Below, piece after piece: positions 1 through 10,800 of a DNA stretch of 64,000 nt. A program made the translations under genes and the position numbers. The notes under the pieces were generated by a model. The model ran no database searches and was not told the DNA's origin. It saw only the letters and a program-made list of their open reading frames with translations. Numbering within the stretch: position 1 is the stretch's first letter; every line of letters starts with the position of its first letter. Source of the DNA: Pyrocephalus nanus (Eukaryota > Chordata > Aves > Passeriformes > Tyrannidae); contig CM076260.1 of assembly GCA_038380795.1 (NCBI GenBank), positions 75,739,843 through 75,803,842 of the forward strand. The letters are read 5' to 3'.

Positions 1-3000
1 AAAGAAATACAAGTCGTGCAGGTAACTGCAACTATTTAATAAAAGCTTTTGACCACTGATCATGCACTTTTCAAATAATGTACTTTAGCCTGAAAATAGT
101 AAAGGAATATGAAGAATCACGAAGATTTAGAAACTGAACACTGATCTACTCAATCTTTCAAGTCTGATTACTGTGCAACTTCTCCTCTTCTTAAAACTCA
201 TTTTCAGGTGTTTTTAAAAAGTCCACTAGATAAAGCAATTACAAACCCCAGATAACTCTGAGGGATATTTAGGAATTCTTCCCATGTTGATTGGTAACAC
301 TAGTTTCAAAATATCTTTGTTACCAATAGCCAAAAGTTACATTTGTCATACCTTAAGCAAAAGCAATGACTTGGAGGTGTGTGTGTGGGGGAAACCCCTA
401 AAAACCCCTCCAAGTTTGTTTTCTCTTATGGACTTCCAAGAAAATTTAAAACTTCCCTCTTTTCTAAAGAGATAATCACATTTTAAAAATTAAAAGGGCA
501 ACGTTTTATGGAAGGAATCTTTATTAACACAGAAACGCAGTGTATCCACTGAAAACTGAGCTGCAGCTCTTGAACTGCACAGGACCTGCAGGCCCTCCAG
601 GCCCAGCCCTTGTACATGGGGAGCGAGTTTCCAACGTGAACCATGGATAACCTGTCCCACCGGCATGGGTTGCAAAAAGCCCCAGGTAGCCCCAGCAGCT
701 TCCCAACCAGTCCCACAAAGAAGCAGGAGGAACAAAAACCCATTTCCACTTTCAGCTCCCACCCGTGCATTCCTGCCTACTGCCCTCCTCTCACACCACT
801 GTCCAGGCAGAAGGTGCAAAATTCAGCTTGGCCAGGACTTCCAGCTGTCTCTGAATGAGGAGATCAGTGACAGAACACTTAATGTTTTATTCATTCAAGA
901 AGGCAAATAGTAAATATATCTAAAATCTTGTAATCTTAAAATATAGCTGGGGAACCTAAGCAGCTTCAGATGTTTATGGCTTTGCTGTATTTTGGTCCCA
1001 AGACTAAATACGGACATGCTCCCAGAGCAGTGACACCAAAACCCAAAAAAATCCCAACAAAAAACTCCACCCACAAAACTTGCTAAATAAAATTAAAACA
1101 TCTGGAAAAACAAAGTGAAGAAGTTCCTCGAGCCTTCCAGAAACTTCTGGGAAATCAAGGGGTTTTTCCCCAAAACCTGAATCTGGCCACCTCATTTTTA
1201 TGCTGGGCCTTTGCAACATAAACTTTGGCCCTAACACAGCCCACAGGGATGTACAATGTAACCAGGAGGCCAAAACTAAATACTGGTTCTTCATTTGCCA
1301 GCACGTGCTTGACCAAATATGACAGGCAAATCCACTGATTTGTCAGATCTCCTGTCCTTCCCAAATTCTGCTGACATTGCATCACAGAGGCTGCAAAACA
1401 ATCTTATCCTGAGAAGGTTGGTGAAAAAACATGTGCTGTAAAGGTGGTTTCTGCAAGTTTTCCATCACATGCCCCCATTCTTGCCTGACAAATGGAGCAC
1501 CTTCACATAAAGAACTGCAAGTGGCTGCTGCACGGGACCTTTTTGGTCAAATAGTTTACAATCCAAGCCTTACTGTCTACCCAACAGTAGAAATGGTGAT
1601 CAGTGGCAGCACCAGTGCTGGACCATCCACACTGAAGAATCTGTTACACTACTACAGAAATAAAAAAAACCCAAGTTCCTTAATATTAACTAAAGCCTTA
1701 CAACTAAAAGCAGCCCAGTGCATCATGTGCAAGGACTGTAAGTCATACAGTGATGTTCTCCAAATGACAACTGCCACCCTCCAGCAAAACACTATGGATG
1801 TGTTTCCCACTTAAAAGAAAGTGACAATTCTTAACCAGAGTGATCATAAAGTTTATTCACAATATGACTGGATAGAGGCTCAGCTAATGAAAACCTGGAC
1901 TGCAAGACTCTTATGTAATTCAGTATTTCTCCTACAATATGTTTGGCATCAAAGGAAAACCCCAGGGCTGGTAATACTGCCAAATATTGAGTCTGCTTGA
2001 GCAACACAAGTACATACCATCTTACTGTGCTAGAACTTCCCAATGAAGGACTTGCACTGCAGGGAAAAAAGTGCTTGGAAGATGCACAAGAGGTATGTGC
2101 CTAAAATCCTACACACGTGAGCAAAGGCCTGAAGATGAAATATATGACAGACATTGCTGGCTGTGGAGGAGCTTTCAGAGAGCAGAATTAATTTGCCGTT
2201 AAACATCAACACTGGTCACTCCACAATTCAATCCATCAAGGTAGAACCAAACCTCTTTGGTTGTGTTTAAATGTTCTCAGGTAAATATTCATTTACAACC
2301 CATCCAGTTATTGACTCTTCCATCCATGGACCTGCTGATCACGTCATGTTTGCTTGCCAGGGAACTTTACCTTAACGGTAACTTCTTATCTTCAGATCAG
2401 TTACCAAAGGAAACAGACATATTCCCACAACAGAAACAACCCAGCACAGCAAACATCAGCTTATCTCTCACGATTTTTTTTTCAGTCCCTTCAGTGCCCG
2501 TGCTTACAACTCCATTTAAAGCCCTCACTAACCATTAAAACATTTAAATAAATGTTGAAGATGTGAAATAATGAAGAGCCATGGGAGAAGAGCTCTCCAT
2601 TTTGGATTAATCAACAGTTTTCTCTGGCATTCATTCTTATCCTGGAAGCCAAGAGCAGAGCTACCAGGAGGGTTTAGAATGCAGCCGATGAAATACCTGA
2701 GAGTTGCCACCGACCCCTGTCTCACACAGCAACAACTTCACTGTGAGAGATCACTGTTTTATCTGCTTGTCTTCCAAAAGCGAAAAAGTGTCACCACGCA
2801 AAAGTGGTGGCTATAATAGCACGGCTGAGCCTGTAGGAGAGCAGTACGTAGGGGAAAAAAAAAGGGGGGGAGGTAAATTATTTTCAAGCCAAGCATCCGA
2901 GACGGAAACCACAAGTTACCCAACACCTACAGCACCCACACCTGCCCACAACCACCTGAAAGGAGGGGGTAGAGAGGCGGGGGCTGCTCTCTGCTACCAT

Positions 3001-3469
3001 GCCCGCAGGGAGAGGGCCAGAGGAAAAGGGCTTAGGCTAAGACAGAGTGCATTCAGATTAGATACTAGGAAAAAAACATTTTCGCTGTTCGGCTAGCCGG
3101 GCATTGGAATGGGTTGCCCAGGGAGCTGGTGGAGTCACCGTCCCTGGAGGTGTTCAGGAGACGTCCGCATGTGGCGCGGGGCGATGCGGTTGAGTGGATT
3201 AAGGGTCACGGTGGGAGCGCCGGGCGGGTGGCTGGGCTGTATGGCCCTTAAGGGTCTCTCTATCAACCTTGGCGGTGACACCGACTCTGTGCCCCGGCCC
3301 CTCGCTTCGGTGCAGGGACAGGAGGCCCCACAAGCACCGGGGGGGCCGGCGGATCCCGAGGGCGGCGGCGCCACGAGCGGCCCTCGCGCGGGGCGGGCGG
3401 CCGAGCAGGGGGGACACCGAGGGGAGAGCGGACGGGACGGGAAGGGAGGGGGCGCCCCGGGACACTCAC
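1..3469 (-). other. TOMM20: TOMM20 intron 1 (part)
   Basis: This stretch follows the TOMM20 exon 1 donor. No later TOMM20 exon is recognisable. It holds a CR1 fragment at 3055-3272, a GC-richer block at about 540-850 that precedes a minus-strand AATAAA (520-525), and otherwise unremarkable intron. Human TOMM20 hosts the H/ACA RNA SNORA14B; I could not identify it here. Confidence 0.8.
3055..3272 (+). mobile_element. CR1 LINE fragment (3' region, plus orientation)
   Basis: It carries the CR1 3' signature: a 'TTAGATACTAGGAAAA'-like start, 'CATTGGAATGGGTTGCCCAG', 'TCCCTGGAGGTGTTCA', and a late 'TATGGCCCTTAAGGGTCTCT' segment. The terminal octamer repeats are lost. The copy is diverged and CpG-enriched where it runs into the TOMM20 CpG island. 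Confidence 0.8.
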
Positions 3470-3593
3470 GCTCCCGCAGCCGGTTCTTGAAGTTGGGGTC
3501 GCTTCGCCTCTTGCGGTCGAAGTAGATGCAGTAGCCGATGAAGAGCGCCCCGCAGAGCCCCGCGGCGATGGCGCCGGTCCTGCCCACCATCAT
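3470..3593 (-). CDS. TOMM20: TOMM20 first coding exon (gene continues past the left edge)
   Basis: TOMM20 is the outer-membrane receptor of the TOM complex that recognises mitochondrial presequences. The exon encodes 41 residues plus one base. It starts with two adjacent Met codons, then MVGRTGAIAAGLCGALF, a single N-terminal membrane anchor (about residues 7-25), followed by the basic segment DRKRRSDPNFKNRLRER. This matches the human N-terminus almost residue for residue. The exon stops at GAG C|GTGAGT, a good donor. The second ATG (3590) has A at -3 and G at +4 and corresponds to the human start; the first (3593) has G at -3. The frame is also open upstream to an ATG at 3695. The soluble TPR-like receptor domain must lie left of base 1; I searched 1-3469 by eye for it and found nothing. 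Confidence 0.96.
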
Positions 3594-3835
3594 GGCGCCC
3601 CCCGGCCCGGCCCGCGCCGCAGCCACCTTGGCCCGAGCGCCCCGCGGAAAGGACCCCGCCGCGCTTCCGCTCGCGTCATCACGCGGCGGCGGCACGGGGG
3701 CGCCGAGCGCGGTGCCTGCGAGGGGCAGCCGAGCGCATGCGCGTAGCGCGGCGAGGGGCGGTGCGCGCGCGCGGAGGGTCGTGGTCTCGGCGGCGGCGCT
3801 GAGGGCGAGAACGCTGAGGGCGGGAATGGCGACGG
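3594..3835 (-). promoter_or_regulatory. TOMM20: TOMM20 CpG-island promoter
   Basis: The sequence is very GC- and CpG-rich, continuing the CpG-rich block that begins near 3160. It contains a perfect NRF-1 palindrome GCGCATGCGC (3733-3742). An ETS/GABP core is read as CGGAAG on the minus strand (3664-3669), and a half-CRE TGACG lies at 3674-3678. Human TOMM20 is known to be driven by NRF-1 and NRF-2/GABP, so the sites fit. No TATA box is apparent. The exact transcription start is not determined. Confidence 0.75.
3733..3742. promoter_or_regulatory. NRF-1 site in the TOMM20 promoter
   Basis: GCGCATGCGC is a perfect palindromic match to the NRF-1 consensus core, 140 bp upstream of the TOMM20 start codon. 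NRF-1 coordinates nuclear genes for mitochondrial proteins. Binding is inferred from sequence only. Confidence 0.65.
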
Positions 3836-3888
3836 GTGACAGTGACAGTCAGGGGTGACAGAGACCTCGGGGTCTGCCAGTACAGCCC

Positions 3889-4228
3889 ATGGCCAACATC
3901 CCCGTCAGAGACCATGGCACCCAGTGCCACAGCCAGCCTTTCCTTAAACATTGCCACCTCCCTGGGCAGCCCATTCCAATGCCTGATCACCCTTTCTGTG
4001 AAGAGATTCCCCCCCCCACCACCCCCTATGTCCAGCCTAAACCTCCCCTAGCACAGCTCATCCCATCACTTGTTACCTTGATCCCCACCTTCAGGTAGTT
4101 GTGGAGAGTGATGAGATCTCCCCTGAGCCTCCTCCTCTCCAGGCTAAACACCCCCAGCTTCCCCAGGTGCTCCTCATAGGCCTTGCACTCCAGACCCTTC
4201 ACCAGCTGCACTGCCCTTCTGTGGACAA
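3889..4228 (-). mobile_element. CR1 LINE fragment (minus orientation)
   Basis: On the plus strand it reads as reverse CR1: 'GACCATGGCACCCAGTGCCA', 'CCTCCCTGGGCAGCCCATTC', 'TGTCCAGCCTAAACCTCCCC', 'TCCAGGCTAAACACCCCCAG' and a terminal 'CTGCCCTTCTGTGGACA'. This is about 340 bp of the 3' part of the element. It lies just upstream of the TOMM20 promoter. Confidence 0.88.
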
Positions 4229-4550
4229 CAACCCAACACCCCAACCAACAAGTGTATCTTGGTAACGATTACCATTTCATCACACCCGAGTCTTGTGTAA
4301 GTCGCTTTTCCTGCAGTCATTTTGGGTAATCCTACACAGCTCCAAAAGAAACAGTTCATAGTTAACCTCTGCGGCAAGAGACCTCAGCTGGAGGTGGATT
4401 CCTGAAACGCAGAATAAAATCGTGCAACACTTCACGCTGCCTGCTAGGATTAAGCCAAATGCCCCAGAGCGAACACCAAGAATGACTACAGCTGTATTAG
4501 CAAACAAAATTTATGACAAAACACTCTTACATACATCAATCTTTGTGACA
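4229..4550. other. TOMM20-RBM34 spacer, with the RBM34 3' end
   Basis: About 320 bp between the CR1 copy and the RBM34 stop codon. Apart from the likely RBM34 polyadenylation signal I see no gene or repeat in it. Confidence 0.5.
4510..4515 (-). other. RBM34: Candidate RBM34 poly(A) signal (CATAAA variant)
   Basis: The minus strand reads CATAAA 36 bases after the RBM34 stop. No AATAAA or ATTAAA follows on the minus strand before the CR1 copy at 4228. This would give a very short 3' UTR. Confidence 0.35.
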
Positions 4551-4862
4551 CTAATTAGCATTTTTATCTGCTCGATTCTTATCAAAATTCTGTTTGTTTT
4601 TTCCACCTTTTTTTTTAGGAACAGTTTTTAGTCTTTTTGGTTTAACGTTCTTCTTCAATGGGGTTGCTTTTTCACCAACAAAAGAATCATTAGAGTAGCT
4701 CTTCTTTTTTGTTGTGGTATCAGCTGTGGCCTTGGAAGCATGAGACCGGTCTGGAATTTTCTGTGGTGCTTTCCTCTTGTCTCCTGTGCGCTGCACTCGT
4801 ATTTTTCTTCCCATGAGAACAGAGTTGTTGAGTTTCAGAGCAAGATGTACAGCATCTGTGTT
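4551..4862 (-). CDS. RBM34: RBM34 coding exon 10 (last)
   Basis: 312 nt including the stop. NTDAVHLALKLNNSVLMGRK finishes RRM2. A Lys-rich tail then includes SFVGEKATPLKK, KTVPKKKGGKNKQ and the end DKNRADKNAN. Human has SLFIGEKAVLLKTKKKGQKK. Confidence 0.95.
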   Translation of the reverse strand, partial: NTDAVHLALKLNNSVLMGRKIRVQRTGDKRKAPQKIPDRSHASKATADTTTKKKSYSNDSFVGEKATPLKKNVKPKRLKTVPKKKGGKNKQNFDKNRADKNAN

Positions 4863-7800
4863 CTACAAAAACAGACACGGAGTTCAAAAGCATCATTGAT
4901 TCCAATTCACTGCTTTCAAATTAACAGTTACCTTTGTTTAAAATTTGTAAGCAGGATTTTACAATGAAGAGTACTCAAACTGCTCTAGTGAATGACACAA
5001 GATCTCTGCTCAGGAACACCAGCACACCCACGCAGCCCACACAGTGAGGCAAAGAGACCTGACAATGGGCTACAGAACAGCTTAAATGAGACACAAAAGT
5101 CAGGGGCAGAGAGACGAAGGAGAAACTGGGGGAAAAGAGGTACTGAGCTGCAGGAAATAAACTAAAGAAGATGAGGCTGGGAGACTACGAGAAAGCAAGC
5201 TGTACTGAATCAAAAGTGGAGAGTCAGTAAGCAAACCAGTTGCAGGAAAGAATTCCACTGGCATTTGGACACATAAGAAATAGGAGAACATTGCAGTTAT
5301 ACCAAACAAACCCATCTGTCCTTCTTTAAGACTTTCCCTTAAAGTCACTTCTTTCACCCCGTTTTACAGCTTTTACTTGTACAACACCTGAAATAGTCTG
5401 TTTTGTATCTGCTTCCACAGAACTGGTCTTCCAAGCTGCTTTTAACATACACAACAACGCTACCATTTAACATCATACAAGTATATACAAACCCCCAAAA
5501 GTTACTAGAAAGGTAAAAAAAATGCTATAAAAGCAGACCCCAACTCAGATTTTGAAGAATTCCCAGTGTGCAGGCCGTGCAGACATACCTCAAAGAGAAC
5601 ATATCCAAAGCCTTTTCCCAGGCCAGTCTTTCTGTCTCTCACAACTCGCACTCCCACGACATCTCCGCAGACCTGGAAGTGTTCTCGCACGGCATCATCG
5701 AGGATGTCTGCAGGCAAGCACAAGGGAACAGATCTCTCTCTTCAGCAACACACACAACTTTAAAAGCCTGACCCAAACAGTATTTCACATTCACCAATTC
5801 AGGTACACGGCATCAGTGGTTCAGAAAAACCCCAGCAAGTTAAAAATGCAGACTTGATAAAAGGCTATTTATGTTGATAGCTACCCATTTGCCTGCTTTG
5901 AAGAGTACAACATAAATCCCAAATAGGAATGAAGGCAAAGACTGAAAAAAATTCTTCAAATAATTTCATTTATGGTTGGAACACAGTGGAAATTATGATT
6001 CTTGCTGCATTTTTGCAGCTCCTTCTTACGCCAGCATTTCTTTCTAAGAATTAATGCTGATGATAATGAGCTTGAGCTGGCAGTTCTTCAAGTCAAATGC
6101 TCAATGAATTTTAGCTGAATGGGGGAGAAGGGATTTACAGTTTCCAATCACAGCTGCTATACAATTATTTGGATAATAACTGGATATGCAATGCTTTCTC
6201 TATCTCATGCCTACACAAACAGACAAGTGTGATGTATCATCACAAAAATACAGGTTATTCTCTTTTTTGAATAGTTATGCTTCATACAATCCCCTTACAC
6301 AGATATCAACATTTCTGCTATTAAGGGGAGGGGCTGAACTTAATAGAATGGGTGTAACCACAGCAACGGGACTTAGATGTGCTGAGAAATGTTCAAGCTG
6401 CTGAAGTAACTTCAGGGCATGGCAAATCACAGAGTCATAGAATATTCTGAGTTGGAACAGACCCTCAGGGATCATCGAGTCCAACTCCTGGCTCTGCACA
6501 GGACATCCTCAAGAATCACACCAGGTGCCTGAAAGCATTGTCCAAACACTTCTTGAACCCTGTCAGGCTTGGTGCTGTGACCACTTCCCTGGGGAGCCTG
6601 TAACGTCCAAATTTTTTCTGCAGCATGTACACAGGAACACACAGTCCTGACACAAGCTCTACACAACAGGCACTAGTAATGTCACCACAGTCAGATTTGT
6701 CACCTGTCATGGTTTTCAGACAGGTCAGGTGTTACAGACTGAGGTTCAAAGCCTGTTTGTTGCAGTACATGGTACATGTGGCTCTGCACCAGGCCACAGG
6801 CACAGGGCAAGCCTTCATCCAGAATATTTACACGTCCACACAACCCCTAAGTCAGATATTTGTACCGAGCACCCTGACTCTTTAATATGCTCACACAGAC
6901 CACAACCAATGACAACCCCTTCATCTGCTCTCCAGTCTACTCAGAAGTAGCTGAGTATTCCTCAAGCATTGACCTCAGCTGCATGGTAAACACCTCCACA
7001 GGGGTAACAACTGATCACCAAGAGCTGTCTGGGCACAGTCACTAACCCTGTGGCTCACAAACAGCATCAAAATGAGAAGCCATCACTGTCCATCTCTTTG
7101 AATTGGTTCACAACAGCTACTGGTGGTACCCCTTGAACAGTTCAGAAAGCTACACCCTGTGCAACTTAGTCATATTTATTTAAAAAACATCAAGTGACAA
7201 AAAGCACTAAAGCACTCGCAGTGCTACCAACAGTAAAGAAAACAATCAACTTGCAGAATTTGACAAAAACTTACAACGCCTTTAGGTGCTTCCGTTAACA
7301 AACAAAAATTAATACCAGCAAAAGATATTTAGCTACCTAACCATGCTACCCTAAATATCGAGAAATAAAAAAACCTAATGTCAACACATTCCATAAATGT
7401 TAAGCAACCCAATTCATAACAACCCACTTTTGACCTACCATATGGGAGATTTCCCAAGAATACTGATCGTTTATTGTCATGCTAAAGAAAACAAGAGAGA
7501 GGGGAGACAGTAAGTTGTTTGTTACAGAAAAAAAACACAACAAAACAACCAAACAAAAACAATAAACACCCCCACCAAACCAGAAAAGTTTTTCTAGTCA
7601 CACATCTTACTTACTGAACTGGTTTTAGATGCGGTGTCAACTCTGATGTGAAATCCACTAGCAATTTCTGTTCCATTCCTTTTGTAGCCAAAAGCAAAAA
7701 GTTTAAAAGTCAAATGAGTGTTATTTAACTTAAAATGTCACTGCATTCAAAATGCAGTGTATTCAAAATGCTAAGTTACTTTTAAGTTTGAACAAACATT

Positions 7801-10800
7801 TTATTCTTGATTCAAGCAAGAGTGGGGAGATTAAATTTAGCTGCAAATCTCCCTGAACTCTCTCTTCAACAGGGAACAAGGAACAAAACTGAAACTTACT
7901 CCTTCAGAGCCTTCTCAGCACCACATTCTTCCTTAAAGACAACATAAGCATTAATAAACTTTGCATTGGGGTGCACCTTGTGCCTGGAACATGAAAAAGA
8001 CACATTATTGTGTAAATCATTTTGATTATATGCAGTGCACAAGCACTTCTTGTTGGACACATCTATGCCTCTGCTCTTTTCATGCTCACTAACAGCTTTA
8101 TTTCTCTTATAGGTCAAGCTAGCCCTGTATGTGCAAGGGAGTCCCACTGTATACAGCCTGTCTATGCACCCTGAGCAAGCTTCCTAAGCTCATAAACGTA
8201 TCCAAAGACTATTAGTAACTTCTTTCTTCCTAAACTATAAGAAATGCAACCTCAGGCAACAAATTACTGGTGCACATGGCACATAATTCTTTATCACTTA
8301 TCAAGAAAACTTAATACACACAAAGGTAACGACAAAAGACAAAACCCCACAAAATACATTAAAAAAGGCCTAACATAGCCAAACTTTTAAAAAAACAACA
8401 CACAAAAATTATTTTGGCCTTGAAAAATAAAGCACGGAATTCACAAGAGGAACCTACTTGATTGCTGCTACCTTTTTGGATATAGTATCTTCTGCTGGAA
8501 TCTTTAAGATAAAAAGAACTCGAGTTAGGTGGGCCTAGTGTCAGCTTATCACAAAGACTCGTTCTTGAAGACAAACAGGAATTCAACCAGTGCCATTTAG
8601 ATTAAAACAACCACACCCACCCAAAGCAACATAGCCAGTACAGTGAGCAAATGATGCAAGTGGCTCGTCTTAAGAGGTGATTTACAAAAACCTTGGAGTT
8701 AGAGAGCTTGCTTTGTCTGTTTCTTGAGTTCCACGACTGTTATTATCAACTATTTTAGCAAGTACACCAATTTACAATCAACATGTCTTTGCTACTACGA
8801 ATTAAAAACAGGTAAGTAATGCCTTAGCTAAACAAGCAATAATAAAGGCATTCCTCTTTCAGAGAACATAAAGCTCTGATTCTGGATCAACTGCTGCTAC
8901 AGGAAAAATGCATTTGTGCTGCTTCTGTGGTAACATCTCCAAGGCTTCTTCTAATGCCAAACCCACATACCCCCAAACCCACTTCCGAACTAATGAGGAT
9001 ATAAGCCTTACAAATACTATTGCTCTTTAAGACGAACAAATAATTTTGTTACGTAAGATCTGAAGAAATAACATACCAAAGACCGGAAGCGAATTGACTG
9101 GATTTGTCCATACTTCTTAAAAAGAGATTTCAGTACCTAAACAAAAGATATTACAAACATTCAGTACATTTTCGCACCCTGGCAACGAGAATGATTGTTC
9201 AATATTTGTTAGTAACACTGTTCTTACACTGTTTTCCTTTTACGAGGTCCCTTAAAGGGCTACTAAAATACACAAGTAATTCGTAACTATTTCTGTGTTT
9301 CTTGTGTCAGCTTCTTCTACAGACTGCCAGAGCTGAAGCCATGTCCCTTACTATGGAAAAAAGTATAAATTTAACATGTTTTATGTAACAGTCTGAAGCG
9401 CTGTTTGCATTCAAAATTAGAAGCAGACTTTGTAACTGCAGTTCTCATTTATTCAGTCATTTTTTCACTGACAGAGAAACAGACCAATTCTACTCAAGAA
9501 AGACAAACCGTATCCACTGCCGTAAAAAGTCCAACTCCAAGAAACCAGAGAGATGACCTCTAATGGTTCCTGAGAACGAGCACTATTTTCCACTTTCCCA
9601 AAAGCAATTTCAGTCACAAATATGCGAGACTTTTCAGCTGGAAACATCCCCTCAGACTGAGGACTGCTGTAACTCCTTTCACTCCTTTAGCTGACAGAAT
9701 CCACCCACGTACCTGAACAGTGCAGTCGACAGGTAAGTTTCCAACAAACACCGTTCTTCTGTCTACCGTTTCATCAGCCACCTTTTTTCTCTTTTGATGT
9801 CCTGCAGTCGTGCCCGTAGGTGAATTAACAACACTTTTGGTGACGGCTTGAGAAGCCTTTTTCTTTTGCTTTGTTTTGTTTTGAAACAGTTTTTGATCCT
9901 CCTCTTCATCTGCCTCCTTCAAAGCGTTCTCTCTTATCAGAAACAGACACACAGATTAAAATTGATGGGCATAAAACAGGGCGTTTAAAGTCAAAGAACT
10001 GAAGCCTCCAAGAGAAATATTTTAACTTACACTTTACATTATGCTGAACATAAAATTTCAAACATTATTTTGTTTATTATGCATTAAACAAACATATCTG
10101 ACCATTCCATAACATGGAAAACTATTTGCTATCCCGAGGACATTGCATTTACTATTTAGTAGGAGTAACATAGAAATACTTCAGAATTAAATAATTTGAT
10201 AGCCTCTAAAAATGAAGTGGAAAAAAACCCCAACCATCTCTGCATGCTAGAACTAAAGACAGATTTAATCCTTCCCAGTATCCACAATACTCAAAACAGA
10301 CAAACCTTTGGAATTCTGCCATGCTCTACCAAACCTCTATCTATCCAAACCCATCAATGAGCAGATCTGAAGGAGCCCCTGGAAGGCTGCTGACATCAAC
10401 ACAGCACACAAGTTCCATGGGCATGGAAGAGGCAAAAAGACACAGTGCCAAAGAGGGGGCAAGGTGTTAGCCTCGTGCTACAATCAAGCACACTTCATTA
10501 TCCAAACTGCATCCTACAACCTGCTCTGACAGCAGAGCAACCAAATACTTGTTCAAGTATTTAAGAGGACAGTGTAACAGAGGTTCTGTGTCACAGCAGA
10601 GGTCAAGCATGATCAGCACAAGTCCTTCTGTCTGGCACCTTGCTCCTGCTGAAATCAACTCTGCTTCTTTGACTCCAGGTCTGCTGGATGAAGCCAACTA
10701 CAGCTAGAAACATCTCCACGTGCTAGAGAAAACAGGATCCAAGTGTCTTCATCTACGACCGCTGGACATGGTAGCTCTCTTAACAGGGAATTTGCATTTC

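Noticed and set aside
1431..1814. 127-codon plus-strand ORF in TOMM20 intron 1
   Set aside because: No recognisable domain, low-quality composition, and no sign of splice or promoter signals.
3135..3469. Read-through of the TOMM20 exon 1 frame into intron 1
   Set aside because: The exon ends at a strong GTGAGT donor where agreement with TOMM20 stops. The extension enters a CR1 fragment.
7610..7614. Alternative donor GTAAGA four bases past the RBM34 exon 7 end
   Set aside because: It would shift the reading frame before HDNKRSVFLGNLPY. The upstream GTAAGT keeps phase.
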